A DNA stretch of 64,000 bases from an uncultured Microbulbifer sp. (GCF_947504145.1 NZ_CANNGQ010000004.1:527954-591953), one strand, 5' to 3'; shown: positions 1-10,209, counted from the stretch's first letter. Made by a program: numbers and translations. Notes: generated from the sequence alone by a model not told the origin.

Positions 1-2
1 TC

Positions 3-740
3 CTTTTTAATTGTGAACGCGTTTGTGCCGATGTGAACTATGGGCACCTCGATGACTTGATCAACAATGCGCAAAATTACTACCTGAATTATCAGTTCAA
101 TCAATATATCGCCGCAAAAAAAGGAAACACCTACCTATCATTGGTGGTAAACAAAGGTGGCGTTTGGCAATTCGTCATCGAAGAGGAATCACTGAATGAC
201 GATCTGATATCGCCTATTGCAAAAACACTGTCTGAAACAGGGAGAATCGATCTATACGGATTTTACTTCGACTCTGGAAAATATGAATTGAAAAGCGGTT
301 CCGAAATGGAGTTGAAGCAACTGTCGGATGTTCTGAGTCAATATCCCGAGTTAAAGATCCGGATAATTGGGCATACTGATAGCGTTGGAGAAAAATACAG
401 TAACCAGAAACTCTCCGCCGCAAGGGCCGACGCGGTGTCCATCGCACTACAAAGCCAATACATGATAGACCGGCCTCGCCTGATTACGGCCGGAATGGGT
501 GAATCTCAACCGATCGCAGATAACAGCACGGAAACTGGCAGAGAAAAAAATCGTCGTGTTGAAGTAATTGCTATTAACCCGGAAGTCATCAACTCCGGCA
601 AAGATTACGCCGATGTTTCGGAGAAACAGCGGGGACGTGGACAAGAAGATAGCGAACCGCTTCTCAATCAGGCGAAGGAAAAAATGAAAAAAGCGGAAGA
701 TGCCAAGGATTTGGCAAAACGGCTAAAAAGGTTTTTCTAA
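3..740 (+). CDS. OmpA C-terminal domain protein (DUF4892-like N-terminal part), 5'-truncated by window edge
   Basis: OmpA-like motif 'IRIIGHTDSVGEKYSNQKLSAARADAV...GMGESQPIADN...NRRVEV'. The frame is open to the window start (LFNCERVCADVNYGH...), so the GTG at 33 is probably not the true start. Confidence 0.8.
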   Translation, partial: LFNCERVCADVNYGHLDDLINNAQNYYLNYQFNQYIAAKKGNTYLSLVVNKGGVWQFVIEEESLNDDLISPIAKTLSETGRIDLYGFYFDSGKYELKSGSEMELKQLSDVLSQYPELKIRIIGHTDSVGEKYSNQKLSAARADAVSIALQSQYMIDRPRLITAGMGESQPIADNSTETGREKNRRVEVIAINPEVINSGKDYADVSEKQRGRGQEDSEPLLNQAKEKMKKAEDAKDLAKRLKRFF

Positions 741-794
741 ACCTATCATAGCTTCAAAAAAATCGGCAATCAGAAACTCTGCAGCTTGTAAAGA

Positions 795-812
795 GTGGCC
801 CGCTTGGGCCAC
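795..812. terminator. Possible hairpin between convergent genes
   Basis: GTGGCCC-gctt-GGGCCAC stem between the ORF ending at 740 (+) and the ORF ending at 828 (-). There is no strong T-tract. Confidence 0.35.
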
Positions 813-827
813 CCATCCCGAATGTAG

Positions 828-1931
828 TTATCTCAGTACAATCGACGAAAAACTCGCCTGAGCGTAATGTCCCTGCGCCTTGTCCTGCTCCCAGTTGCCT
901 GTGCCACCACAACCGGCATACCACATACCATCCTGGTTTTTGGTGCTGCACTGATTGTAGGTACCGGCTTTAAAGTAGAACCAATCACCGAGGTAACCAC
1001 GGGGGTTATCCAACGGGTCTACTTCTCCGAGCGGATTGATGTTACTCGCCAGATTTACCGAGTACTCGACGCGGGGTTTGTTCGGAGATTTAAATGTCAG
1101 ATGCATCATGTCGCCGTCCACATCGACGGTGTAGCTGAATTCTTCGTTCAGCTTAATACCCTGTTCACCGGGATCTTCCATGGATTCCCAGGTATTTCCC
1201 CAAACCGGGTAGGCAATATCAGTGCGGTTCGGATCATTTTTCTCCAGGTTGCGTTCGTAGGTCCAGAATACTGAGCCGTGTTCGTGATGCGGCCACTTTT
1301 TGTAGTAGATCTTCAGTGGTTCATTGCCGTAACCAAAACCACTGTCGAGAATACTTTCATCTTTACCTGCGTGAATCTGGCCAATGACTACGGAATACGC
1401 GGGTACTCTGTCCGGATTTTCTGCCTCAACGGCCACGTGATTGACCCTCAGGGTCGCCGACAGCCAGCCACCAATCGCGCCGTAGCGTTTCGCCTTGGGG
1501 TGGGAAGCCAGCGCAAAATTGTTGCCAGAGGATCGGGTTTTGGAGTTTTCCGGGTCGATCATCTGCCGCAGCTCGCTGCGGGTATTGGACGAGCTAATGG
1601 TGGTGATGGCTTTGTTGGGCGCAGTAAACACCACCTCACCATTTTCATTGCCATAGAAAAAGCGCGGATCGTACAAGCGGGAAACCTGCGGTGGTTCTAC
1701 TTCATCGATTTTCCCATCGCGGTTGCTGTCCGTGGGTAGGGTAATTTTCCAATGGCTCAGGTCCATGAGGGCGCCCGGCACAATGGCGGGTGCACGATCA
1801 GCACTTGCAACCTCTTCTGATTGCGTTTCCGCCCCACTCTGGCACGCAGATAACAACATGCAGGCACCGGCAATAGCGGTGCTCCGGGCAATAAAAGCGA
1901 GTGGTTTTTTAGAGTGTAGAATTTTTCTCAT
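828..1931 (-). CDS. Polysaccharide lyase family 7 (alginate lyase), lipoprotein
   Basis: Lipobox 'LLSACQSG'. PL7-type sequence 'LSHWKITLPTDSNRDGKIDEV', 'NTRSELRQM', 'VVIGQIHA', 'YFKAGTYNQC'. Confidence 0.85.
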   Translation of the reverse strand: MRKILHSKKPLAFIARSTAIAGACMLLSACQSGAETQSEEVASADRAPAIVPGALMDLSHWKITLPTDSNRDGKIDEVEPPQVSRLYDPRFFYGNENGEVVFTAPNKAITTISSSNTRSELRQMIDPENSKTRSSGNNFALASHPKAKRYGAIGGWLSATLRVNHVAVEAENPDRVPAYSVVIGQIHAGKDESILDSGFGYGNEPLKIYYKKWPHHEHGSVFWTYERNLEKNDPNRTDIAYPVWGNTWESMEDPGEQGIKLNEEFSYTVDVDGDMMHLTFKSPNKPRVEYSVNLASNINPLGEVDPLDNPRGYLGDWFYFKAGTYNQCSTKNQDGMWYAGCGGTGNWEQDKAQGHYAQASFSSIVLR

Positions 1932-2007
1932 AACATCATTCCTGCAATTAACGATGGGCGGTTTAACAAGGCTAACGAACTGTGTCGTTTTTTAGTGGGT
2001 TAAGTAG

Positions 2008-2034
2008 AGAAAACGGGCTTCTTGTGAAAAAGCC
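2008..2034 (-). terminator. Rho-independent terminator downstream of the PL6 gene
   Basis: On the minus strand: CGGGCTT...AAGCCCG stem followed by TTTTCTC. Confidence 0.6.
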
Positions 2035-2062
2035 CGCTTTCCGCGTTCATTTCATCAGATAT

Positions 2063-4594
2063 TTATGGGCGATAGTTCATGGGCCCCACATCGCTACCGG
2101 TCAGGGGGCGAATGGTGATTGCCGTACTACTGGCTTCATCTGCTCCCGCGTCCGGCAAGCTGTCCCGCGGCTGCCCGTCCATATCCACGTCGATGGAGGG
2201 GAAGTTGCCCTGGGTGGCGAAGCTGTAGACACCGCCATCGACTGCCGGGCTGTTGCCCGATGGGCGGTAAACGCCGTCGCTGTCTCTGGACAACTGCGCA
2301 TCCACAAAGGAGATGCCGTTGACGTTGCTCAGGTCGCTGTCGGAATAGGCTTCACCGTGGAAGTAGTTGCCCGCGATTACTGAATCCACTGGCATACCGT
2401 CTGCGGACTGAACCAGTACCGGCCCCACGGCGTTGGCGATGATGTTGTTCACCAGAGTAACCGATTCCGGGTTGCGCGATTTTTTGCCGCCGTCAATGTT
2501 GAGGCTATTCACGCAGTCCACGATGGTGTTGTGGGCAATCATCACGTTTTCAAACTGCTGATAGCCGTTGGTGTCGTTGCCATCCGCGCCCATCATCACG
2601 ATACCGCCGTGGTGGGTGGTGTTGGCGAAATTGCAGTCTTCGATGTAGTTGTTCACCACCACATGCCCATCGTCGACGATGCGGATACCGGCGGAGAGCG
2701 GGTAGCCGTCACCGAAGATAAAGTTGTGTGCGATGGTGGCACTGGTGCCGTGGCGGGTGGTGATGGAGCCGTAGCTGTGGCGAATGGTGTTGTGCTGTAT
2801 CACATTGTGCCCGGCTTTATTGGAAATGATTTCCGCTTCGCCCTGGATATCTTCGAAATAGTTGTACTCCACGCGGGAGTAGGAACTGATCGTGTGGGTG
2901 GCGCTGTCACCAATACGCACAGCTTCCAGTTCGTTGTCGCTGGCATCGGGGAATTCCTTGCCATCCAGCGGTGGGCGGTTGCCGAAGTAGTTGTGGTCGA
3001 TCTGCGCCCGGTCGGGATCGGCATCGGTTTCTTCGCGGTTGATCAATAGCAGTGGGCCGCGATTGATTTTGCCGCTGAACCAGCTGTGGTCGATGCGGTT
3101 GTTGGTGCCGTAAATATTCAGCCACTTGTTGCTGCCGTCGAAGGCGTGATCCCAGTCGATGATGGCCAGTTCCGTCATGCGGCAATAGTGACAGGGAGCG
3201 CTGCCCGTTCCACGGGTCTGGATCAGGTCACTGCTGGACGAATTACCATTTTTGAAGGTGATGCCCTGCAGCACCAGATACTCACCACCCATGCGCACCT
3301 GGGCTTCACCGCCAAATAGGACCTTGCCGGGGTTCTGTGCAGCAACGGTAATCGGGGCGCTTTCGCTGCCGATACCGCCCATGTTCAGCTCCACATCGTT
3401 ATAGGTGCCGTCGGTCAGGCATACGGTGGTGCCCGCGGTCATGCTCCAGCCAGTTGCCGATTCCAGTTCTGATGGGCTGGAGACAAACTGGGTGCAGTTG
3501 ATCTCCGGAACGGAATTCAGCTCGCTCACCGGCAGGCCGCCGCTACCACCGGAACTGCTGGAAGAGCTGCTGGAGGAGCCGCCGGAAGAACTGCTGGAAG
3601 AACTACTGGAGCTGCTACTTGAACTACCACCTGAACTGCTGCCGGAGCTACTACCAGAACCGTCGCCAACAATACCCACCAATGCCACTTCGGTAATGCT
3701 GTTCCAGCTGTTGGCGCTGTTGCCGTAGCCCACCACACGAACAAACTGGCCGTCAGTGTCGGTTACGTCGATGGGCTGTAGTTCGTCGGTCGCGGTCGGC
3801 TGGGTGCCGCTCCACACAGTCTGCCAGTTGTTCTGGTCGGTGGAGACCTCGATGTCGAACGTGGCCGCGCGCTGGTCGCCTTTATAGAAAGCGAGTTGGA
3901 CTTCGGTCAGGGTGGCGGTGTCGCCCAGGTCGTACTGAATCCAGGCACCTTCGCCATCGGCAGACCAGCGCGTAGAGAGATGCCCATCCAGGGTATTTTC
4001 TGGCACGTTGCCGTCGTGGTCGCTGGCGGCAACACCGTCGATGGAGAGCATCCCTATGCTTGGCTCACCACCTCCGCTACTACTACTGCTACTACCACCG
4101 CTGCTACCACTGCCGCCGCCGCTGCTGTTTCCGGCGCTTTCCACAAACTCCACTTCCGTGAGGCTATTCCAGTCGTTGCTGGTGTTGCCGCCGCCTACGA
4201 TTTTCACATAGCGAGCGTTGTAGTCGCCAAGGCCGTAGCTTTCCAGCTCGCTGGTCTGCCCGGAGCTGGCACCATCGACAATCAGGGCCCAGTTGGCGTT
4301 GTCGTCAGAGAGGTAAACGCTGAAATACGTCTGGCGGGAGTCGCCGTTGTAAAAGGCAATATCGATCGCGGAAAGCGCGGTGACCGCGCCCAGGTCGTAG
4401 GTGATCCATTGGCCGGCACCCTGGGCAGACCAGCGGGTATTCAGGTCTTTGTCGAGGGTGTTGGCGGGGAGGTTGCCATCGTTGTCACTGGCGGTGACAG
4501 ATAGCGGTTCAAGCGCAGCGGAACCGGACGCAAGCGTCAGGCCGAGCAATGGTGTTGCTATGGTCGATAGCAAAAATTTCTGTTTACTGGACAT
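2063..4594 (-). CDS. PL6-family (chondroitinase-B-like) alginate lyase with two N-terminal F5/8-type C (CBM32/discoidin-like) modules and Ser/Gly linkers
   Basis: Signal peptide. Two repeats of 'VTASDNDGNLPANTLDKDLNTRWSAQGAGQWITYDLG' type. Linker SGSSSGGSSSSSSSS. PL6-like beta-helix 'ITVAAQNPGKVLFGGEAQVRMGGEYLVLQGITFKNG...HNYFGNRPPL'. Confidence 0.85.
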   Translation of the reverse strand: MSSKQKFLLSTIATPLLGLTLASGSAALEPLSVTASDNDGNLPANTLDKDLNTRWSAQGAGQWITYDLGAVTALSAIDIAFYNGDSRQTYFSVYLSDDNANWALIVDGASSGQTSELESYGLGDYNARYVKIVGGGNTSNDWNSLTEVEFVESAGNSSGGGSGSSGGSSSSSSGGGEPSIGMLSIDGVAASDHDGNVPENTLDGHLSTRWSADGEGAWIQYDLGDTATLTEVQLAFYKGDQRAATFDIEVSTDQNNWQTVWSGTQPTATDELQPIDVTDTDGQFVRVVGYGNSANSWNSITEVALVGIVGDGSGSSSGSSSGGSSSSSSSSSSSSSSGGSSSSSSSSSGGSGGLPVSELNSVPEINCTQFVSSPSELESATGWSMTAGTTVCLTDGTYNDVELNMGGIGSESAPITVAAQNPGKVLFGGEAQVRMGGEYLVLQGITFKNGNSSSSDLIQTRGTGSAPCHYCRMTELAIIDWDHAFDGSNKWLNIYGTNNRIDHSWFSGKINRGPLLLINREETDADPDRAQIDHNYFGNRPPLDGKEFPDASDNELEAVRIGDSATHTISSYSRVEYNYFEDIQGEAEIISNKAGHNVIQHNTIRHSYGSITTRHGTSATIAHNFIFGDGYPLSAGIRIVDDGHVVVNNYIEDCNFANTTHHGGIVMMGADGNDTNGYQQFENVMIAHNTIVDCVNSLNIDGGKKSRNPESVTLVNNIIANAVGPVLVQSADGMPVDSVIAGNYFHGEAYSDSDLSNVNGISFVDAQLSRDSDGVYRPSGNSPAVDGGVYSFATQGNFPSIDVDMDGQPRDSLPDAGADEASSTAITIRPLTGSDVGPMNYRP

Positions 4595-5272
4595 GAAGTA
4601 ATTTCTCTCAAATCAACGTTGCCAGGGCGCACCGGGGTGCGCCGATAAGCGAACGACAAGCGGGCATATACTTCACGCAAGGGTCATCATCGCTGAGTAA
4701 AAGTTTTGTACTTTTTTATGTGTTTTCGGGCCGGGTAGCTGTGCCGACCCGGCGATGAGCGTTGCGTATTATTGACTTATTATTCGCGCTGTATGACCAG
4801 TAAAGCTGGCACCTGAGTACCGAATTGACTGTAGCGGCTTCACTGGTTTCGGTTTGCTGTGAGCGGATGCGCTACTGATCTGGATCAGCAGGGGACAGGC
4901 ACACACGGCGGAAAAACCTTAACCGAAACCCTATATCTGGTATACAAACTGGATGCCCAATTTATGTGAACCAGTCTGACAGAACCGCCAGAAAAATGAA
5001 ATATTGGCGCAAAATTCGATTTCTTGCACCAAATATCGCGCGATTCTGATCGTATTGGTCGACCAATTTTCGGGTGAGGTGTGCGTTAAAGGATGGAAGG
5101 CTACAGGATATGTTGAAGGATATGGGTTGGTTGATTAACTGGTTGACCAGTTGCGCCGGTTGTATCCGCACTGGAGGTTACAGTGGGTATCGAATCGAAA
5201 TCGCGATTTCTTAAGACGCGGGGAACGGGCAGAGAAAACTCTGCCCGCAGTGACGATACGACGGGTGGGTGT

Positions 5273-7663
5273 TTAGAAGTCGACGGTGGCCGACAGGGAC
5301 GCGGTGCGCGGTGCGCCGATCCAGGCGCCGTTGGCAACCACGGTGCCCAGATAATCTTCGTCGAACAGGTTGTTTACCACCAGGTTCAGGTTGATGTTGC
5401 TCAGTGCCGGGCTCAGGTCATACAGATTTACACCCAGATATGCATCGGCCACCAAATAGGATTCCGCTACCCAGGTATTGGCGACGTCCACATAACGGTC
5501 TCCGGTCATTTTTGCCGAGAAGCCCGCGTAAAGGGAGTCTGAAGTCCAGTCGAGACCAGCCGCCAGCAACCGGTCGGCAACGCCTACCACCTGATTGCCC
5601 GGTGCCAGCCCGAGGGATTGATCCACGGCCGGGTCGCCCGAGCCGAGGTAATTCGCATCCAGCTGGGTGTAAGAGGCGAACAGGCTGAACGCCTCGCTCA
5701 GGTTGTAATTCACTAGCAATTCAATCCCGTCCGATTCCACACCACCGGCATTGAAGTAGCTGCCGTTGGTGCCGATGGGATAGTTGGGTCCGGTGGACGT
5801 ATTGTTGTCGATAAAGATGATGCGGTTGTCGAACTCGTTGCTGAAAAATGTGGCGGTTGCCGCGATGTTGTCTGCGTCATAGCGCACGCCGAGCTCGATG
5901 GTTTCTGACGTTTCCGGCGCGATGTTGTTCAGGTCGGACTCCGGGCGCTCCAGTACCTCGTCGCTGATTGCGCGGAAGTTTTCTGCATAACCGGCGAACA
6001 CCTCGGCCCCCTGCACCGGCGTCTGCCACACAAGACCGGCAGACAGCAGGATATCGGAATCGGAATCGATCTCCGTGTCCGGGGACTGGTTGAACAGGTC
6101 TTCCCGCGCAATATCCACCATAAACTGCTTTGCACCCAGGCTCAGGGTGACGTCAGAAACCGTGACGGCGTCCTGCAGATACCACTTGGTGGTTTCCTGT
6201 GGGTAGCTGCGGTCGTATTGCACCCAGTAGGGCGTCGCATCAAATGCGTGGCCAGTGGTGGCGTCGCTGATTTTGTGCCAATCGCGATGTTCATCGCGGG
6301 TGGCGTCTTCGACCCAGAGCCCGCCGCGCAGTTCGTTCTGCAGACCGGCGAATTCACCGTTGTGGGTAAAGTCCAGGGTGAAGCCGTTGCGCTCTTTTTT
6401 GTAGTGGGTGTGACGATACGACATGGCGGGAATGGCACCGGCTTCGTAACAGGCCGGATCGTACTCGGGGCCGGCCTGGCCATAGATGGTGACCACAGAG
6501 GATTCGCAATCTGCGCGCGGCGTCAGCGCCTGGCCATTTGCATCCACGTAATAGATGGTGCCGCTACCGTTGGCAACAGTGGCCGTGGTGCCGCCGTTGA
6601 ATTCCGAGTGGCCGTCGGCACCGTCGTCGGTAACGTCGACCAGATACGGGGGCAGCCAGTCGCCGCGGCCCTCATTGCTGTGGTAGTAGACTCCGGCGTT
6701 CAGTTGCAGGGATTCGGTCACGTCAAAGGCAAGTTGCCCATAGGCCAGCAGGTTTTCCCGCAGGGTGGACCAGCCGCGGCGGTAGAGTTGGTCGACATTC
6801 GGGATACCGCTCCATTCACCGTTCAGGAAATCGGATTCCGGGTACTGGGCAAATTGCTCAGCGCTGTACACGCGCTGGTAGTTGTCTTCGTGTGTGTCGT
6901 CCCAAGAGAGGTAGCCTTTAAACTCGGCCCGGTCGAAATTCGTCACGAGTTTGGCTGCGATATGTTCGCGTTCGTTCTGCGCGGTTTCGGTAACCCAGTC
7001 CGTGGCTTCCTGGCTGGAATAGGAAATCCAGGCTTTGCTGTTGCCGGCGAAAGTACCGGTATCGTGGCGCAGGTAAAAACGCTGGGCGTCGAACTCGCCG
7101 AGGGAAACTTCCGTGCGGGTGCGGCTGCTATCCATGGGGTCTGAGGTTCTGAAATCCACAGTGCCGCCGAGAGCCTCATGGGAGCGTGTGGCGATATCCG
7201 CAGTGCCCTGGGTCACCTCGGCGCCGCCCATATTGCCCGGGTCGATAAACCGGTTGGCCTTGGAGCCACCGCCGTAGCCGGAGCCACCATTGGGAATGCC
7301 GTCGATGGTGGTACCCACCTGCTGTTCGTTCAGGCTGGTGGTGAAGCCGCGCACGGTGATGTTGGTGGACCAGTCATCAAAACCGTAGGTGTCGCCCTCG
7401 TTGATAGAAACCCCCGGAAGATTGTCGATCACCGCGTTGACGCTGGTGATGCTCGACTGCTGGCGGCGCATGGGCTCGGTGACCTCACTGCTGTTGAACG
7501 TGCTGCCGGTGCCGACAACGGTCACTTCTTCCAGTTTGTCTTCGGTGTTTTTTGCCGCGCTGGTTGGCTCTGTCGCTGCTACAGCGTATGGCGCGGACAG
7601 GGATAGCACGGCTATCGCGACTGCCAGAGTATTTCTGGCGAGGAGTGGGTTGTTGGCCTGCAT
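5273..7663 (-). CDS. TonB-dependent receptor
   Basis: Signal peptide. Plug 'VTVVGTGSTF...SSITSVNAVIDNLPGVSINEGDTYGFDDWSTNITVRGF'. C-terminal beta-barrel 'NLVVNNLFDEDYLGTVV...ASLSATVDF'. Confidence 0.92.
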   Translation of the reverse strand: MQANNPLLARNTLAVAIAVLSLSAPYAVAATEPTSAAKNTEDKLEEVTVVGTGSTFNSSEVTEPMRRQQSSITSVNAVIDNLPGVSINEGDTYGFDDWSTNITVRGFTTSLNEQQVGTTIDGIPNGGSGYGGGSKANRFIDPGNMGGAEVTQGTADIATRSHEALGGTVDFRTSDPMDSSRTRTEVSLGEFDAQRFYLRHDTGTFAGNSKAWISYSSQEATDWVTETAQNEREHIAAKLVTNFDRAEFKGYLSWDDTHEDNYQRVYSAEQFAQYPESDFLNGEWSGIPNVDQLYRRGWSTLRENLLAYGQLAFDVTESLQLNAGVYYHSNEGRGDWLPPYLVDVTDDGADGHSEFNGGTTATVANGSGTIYYVDANGQALTPRADCESSVVTIYGQAGPEYDPACYEAGAIPAMSYRHTHYKKERNGFTLDFTHNGEFAGLQNELRGGLWVEDATRDEHRDWHKISDATTGHAFDATPYWVQYDRSYPQETTKWYLQDAVTVSDVTLSLGAKQFMVDIAREDLFNQSPDTEIDSDSDILLSAGLVWQTPVQGAEVFAGYAENFRAISDEVLERPESDLNNIAPETSETIELGVRYDADNIAATATFFSNEFDNRIIFIDNNTSTGPNYPIGTNGSYFNAGGVESDGIELLVNYNLSEAFSLFASYTQLDANYLGSGDPAVDQSLGLAPGNQVVGVADRLLAAGLDWTSDSLYAGFSAKMTGDRYVDVANTWVAESYLVADAYLGVNLYDLSPALSNINLNLVVNNLFDEDYLGTVVANGAWIGAPRTASLSATVDF

Positions 7664-7914
7664 GAGTCATCCTTGTGGTTTATCAATTTTTGTCGCGCGA
7701 CTGCTTTGTCCGGGAGTCAGCCCGAACCGAAAAGCCGGAATCACTGGATAGATTCGCGCGCCAACAAGATGACCAACGGTGATGAACCGCTTTTTACGTT
7801 TGGGTGAAATTAAGATGAATGGGGATGGTTTTGCAGGGGGGGGCAGGGAAAGTTTGCAGGGAACAGGTTTGCGGAGGTGGCTTCACAGGGTGCGGAATGC
7901 ACGAAGGAATGCGG

Positions 7915-7943
7915 AAATAAAAAGGTCCGGAAAAACCGGACCT
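7915..7943 (-). terminator. Rho-independent terminator downstream of the PepSY gene
   Basis: Minus strand: AGGTCCGG-TTTTT-CCGGACCT followed by TTTTATT. Confidence 0.7.
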
Positions 7944-7965
7944 GTCAGGGAGGTGGGGCCTAGCG

Positions 7966-9546
7966 TCAGCTGTTTACCAGGGGCAGCACTTCGCTCTCGG
8001 TTTGCTCGGCTTTACTCAGGTTCTCTCCCAGCACTCGCGCAATCCATGCCGCGACACCGGCACCGATCAACAGCGCAGTCTGCATGCCGACCACCTGATG
8101 GAAACCGTTCTGCCACATTTCTGTCATGCGATCGCCGAACATAATCCAGTCGGCAAGTACCGTGGCGACAAACAGTGCGGCGGTGGCCCACAGGGTAAGC
8201 CGCAGGAAGTGGCGCTTGTGCGGCACCACGAAGGCGGCAATCACTGTCAGCGCCAGCAGTGCGCCGAAGCTGTATGCGAGCCAGTCGCCGCGGGCGGCGA
8301 GCCCCAGCGGCAGGATGCGCTCCAGCAGGAAGCCGCCGGCTGTTGCCAGCACCACACCTGCGCAGCCGCCGAGGGTAAGGTTGGCTACCAGGCGGAGACT
8401 GCGGGGGCTGACGTTTTTCTGTAGCGCCCGTTTATCCAACCACAGCAGGTTGCCCACCACGATCATGCCGGCGACGGCGAGACCAAGCAGCAAGTAGAGA
8501 ATGCGCAGATCGACACCGGCAAAATTGCCGAAGTGCAGGGCCACCACGGTATCCAGACCGCTGCGCACCGCATTTTTGTTTTCGCTGTCCAGTTGCCCGA
8601 TCAGGCTGCCATCGCGTACCTGATAGTAGTGTTCCACCACCTGGGCAAAGCGGCTTTCGTCCGCAGCGTAAGTCTGCATCACCGCATTTTCATCGCCGTA
8701 ATTGTAAAAGCGCATCATCATTACCGGCGCGCCGGTGCGTTCGCCGAGCGTGCGTGCGTAATCGTAGGCGGGTTGCATGTCCAGCGGATTGCCGGATGGT
8801 TTTTCGGTGACCATGGTGTAGCCGGCATCTTTCAGCATGGCGTTCTGGTCGCCCTCATACTGGAACACCGCGAACGCGATCTGGAACACCAGGGAAATAT
8901 TGAAGATCACCCCGGTAATTGCGTACATCAATCCGAACGGTAGGCTCATTACCCCGATCACGTTGTGCATATCGAGTTTTTTGTTGCGCTTGCTGTCGTT
9001 GCGATACAGGAAGAAGTTACCAATCAGTTTGCGCGCGTGAATGTAGACCCCGGTAAACATCAGCACCAGGAAAATCAGCGTGACCACGCCCACCAGATAC
9101 ATGCCTCCGGGCAGGCGCAGGTCGTAGTGTAGGTGCAGCAGAAAATCGGCGAGATAAAAATCACCCGGTTGCGCCAGGGTTTCTCCGGTTTTCGGATTCA
9201 CCAGCAACTGCGCGTATTCTTCCGGCCCGGTATACCCTTCCGCGGGTTTCAGGTCGATATAAATCTGGTGGTAGGGATGATGGTCGTCAGCCAGAACTAC
9301 TGTGAGGTGCTCTTCGTTATTGAGCTCGTACTTTTCCAGCTTCTGCGCAACGATGTTTTCAATGGGAATATCCGGTGCGTCCTTGTCGATGGCGAAGTGC
9401 GGCACCTGCGCCCAGGCCTGGATCTCGTGGTGGAACAGCACCACCGAACCGGCCCAGAACACGATAAACAGCGCGACGGAAATGATCACACCGAGCCAGC
9501 TGTGGGCTTCGATCAGATTTTTGACACCGGCGTTCTTGTCACTCAT
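7966..9546 (-). CDS. PepSY-associated TM helix domain protein
   Basis: Start reassigned to MSDKNAGVKN at 9546. 'IEAHSWLGVIISVALFIVFWAGSVVLFHHEI...LHYDLRLPGGMYLVGVVTLIFLVLMFTGVYIHARKLIGNFFLYR...KLDMHNVIGVMSLPFGLMYAITGV'. Confidence 0.88.
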   Translation of the reverse strand: MSDKNAGVKNLIEAHSWLGVIISVALFIVFWAGSVVLFHHEIQAWAQVPHFAIDKDAPDIPIENIVAQKLEKYELNNEEHLTVVLADDHHPYHQIYIDLKPAEGYTGPEEYAQLLVNPKTGETLAQPGDFYLADFLLHLHYDLRLPGGMYLVGVVTLIFLVLMFTGVYIHARKLIGNFFLYRNDSKRNKKLDMHNVIGVMSLPFGLMYAITGVIFNISLVFQIAFAVFQYEGDQNAMLKDAGYTMVTEKPSGNPLDMQPAYDYARTLGERTGAPVMMMRFYNYGDENAVMQTYAADESRFAQVVEHYYQVRDGSLIGQLDSENKNAVRSGLDTVVALHFGNFAGVDLRILYLLLGLAVAGMIVVGNLLWLDKRALQKNVSPRSLRLVANLTLGGCAGVVLATAGGFLLERILPLGLAARGDWLAYSFGALLALTVIAAFVVPHKRHFLRLTLWATAALFVATVLADWIMFGDRMTEMWQNGFHQVVGMQTALLIGAGVAAWIARVLGENLSKAEQTESEVLPLVNS

Positions 9547-9584
9547 GGGTTGTGTATCTCTAAAAGGGTTCTCACGGCGGGCGG

Positions 9585-9839
9585 TCAGATGCCGGTGTAC
9601 AGCACAACACCGTTCAGCGCGGCGGAAACCGCCAGCAGCTTGAGACAGTTCAGGCTGGCGCGCTTCACCGAGCTTTCGTAGTAGAAGTAGGTCATGGCGG
9701 CGGCCCACAACACAAAGGCCAGTAGAAGGCCGGTCAGCAGGCGCGTATCCACAGCCATTGGCAGCAATTTCAGGTTCAGCACCAGGCTGGTGGAAACGAG
9801 CAGTCCGAGAAAAAATCCCGCGAGTGATTTAGGCCACAT
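9585..9839 (-). CDS. Small membrane protein, DUF3649-like (iron-uptake-associated)
   Basis: 84 aa, hydrophobic segments, packed between the PepSY and DUF3325-like genes. Family assigned mainly by context. Confidence 0.55.
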   Translation of the reverse strand: MWPKSLAGFFLGLLVSTSLVLNLKLLPMAVDTRLLTGLLLAFVLWAAAMTYFYYESSVKRASLNCLKLLAVSAALNGVVLYTGI

Positions 9840-10166
9840 TTATCCAGTCACCATGATGAGGGAAAAAAGAACCAGGCCCACAGAGCCCACCAGAACAGGT
9901 CGCCCGGCCAGATGTGCAGAAGCCAGCACCAGGCCGATCCAAAGACACATCACCAGCGTCAGCACCAGCAATACTGCGGAAACCGCGGGGTAAACACCCG
10001 CCAGAAGCACACACGCCAGTACCTGGCTGCTGGCAAACAGGGCCCAGGCGGGTTTGCGCGGAACCGGGTTACCCAGCAGGCGCTGTCGCGCCGAGGCCAG
10101 ATAGGTGATCAGGCAGCCACTAAAAATCAGTGTGGCGGCGAGAAGTTTGATCAGGGAGTCAGTCAT
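9840..10166 (-). CDS. DUF3325-like membrane protein
   Basis: Start reassigned to MTDSLIKLLAA. 'GCLITYLASARQRLLGNPVPRKPAWALFASSQVL' resembles DUF3325. Confidence 0.6.
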   Translation of the reverse strand: MTDSLIKLLAATLIFSGCLITYLASARQRLLGNPVPRKPAWALFASSQVLACVLLAGVYPAVSAVLLVLTLVMCLWIGLVLASAHLAGRPVLVGSVGLVLFSLIMVTG

Positions 10167-10188
10167 GGTGCTGCCTGCAAATAAACTT

Positions 10189-10209
10189 TGCGAATCATTC
10201 TCATTCGAT
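10189..10209. promoter_or_regulatory. Putative Fur box
   Basis: cgaatcattctcattcg (reverse CGAATGAGAATGATTCG) resembles the GATAATGATAATCATTATC-type Fur site. It lies between the divergent DUF3325-like gene and the TonB receptor. Confidence 0.5.

Noticed and set aside
3535-3665. Repetitive tract considered as a possible CRISPR-like or mobile repeat
   Set aside because: It is the poly-Ser/Gly linker codons of the PL6 enzyme, in frame and without spacer structure.
6218-7144. 308-aa plus-strand ORF antisense to the first TonB receptor
   Set aside because: Shadow ORF opposite a well-supported TonB receptor.
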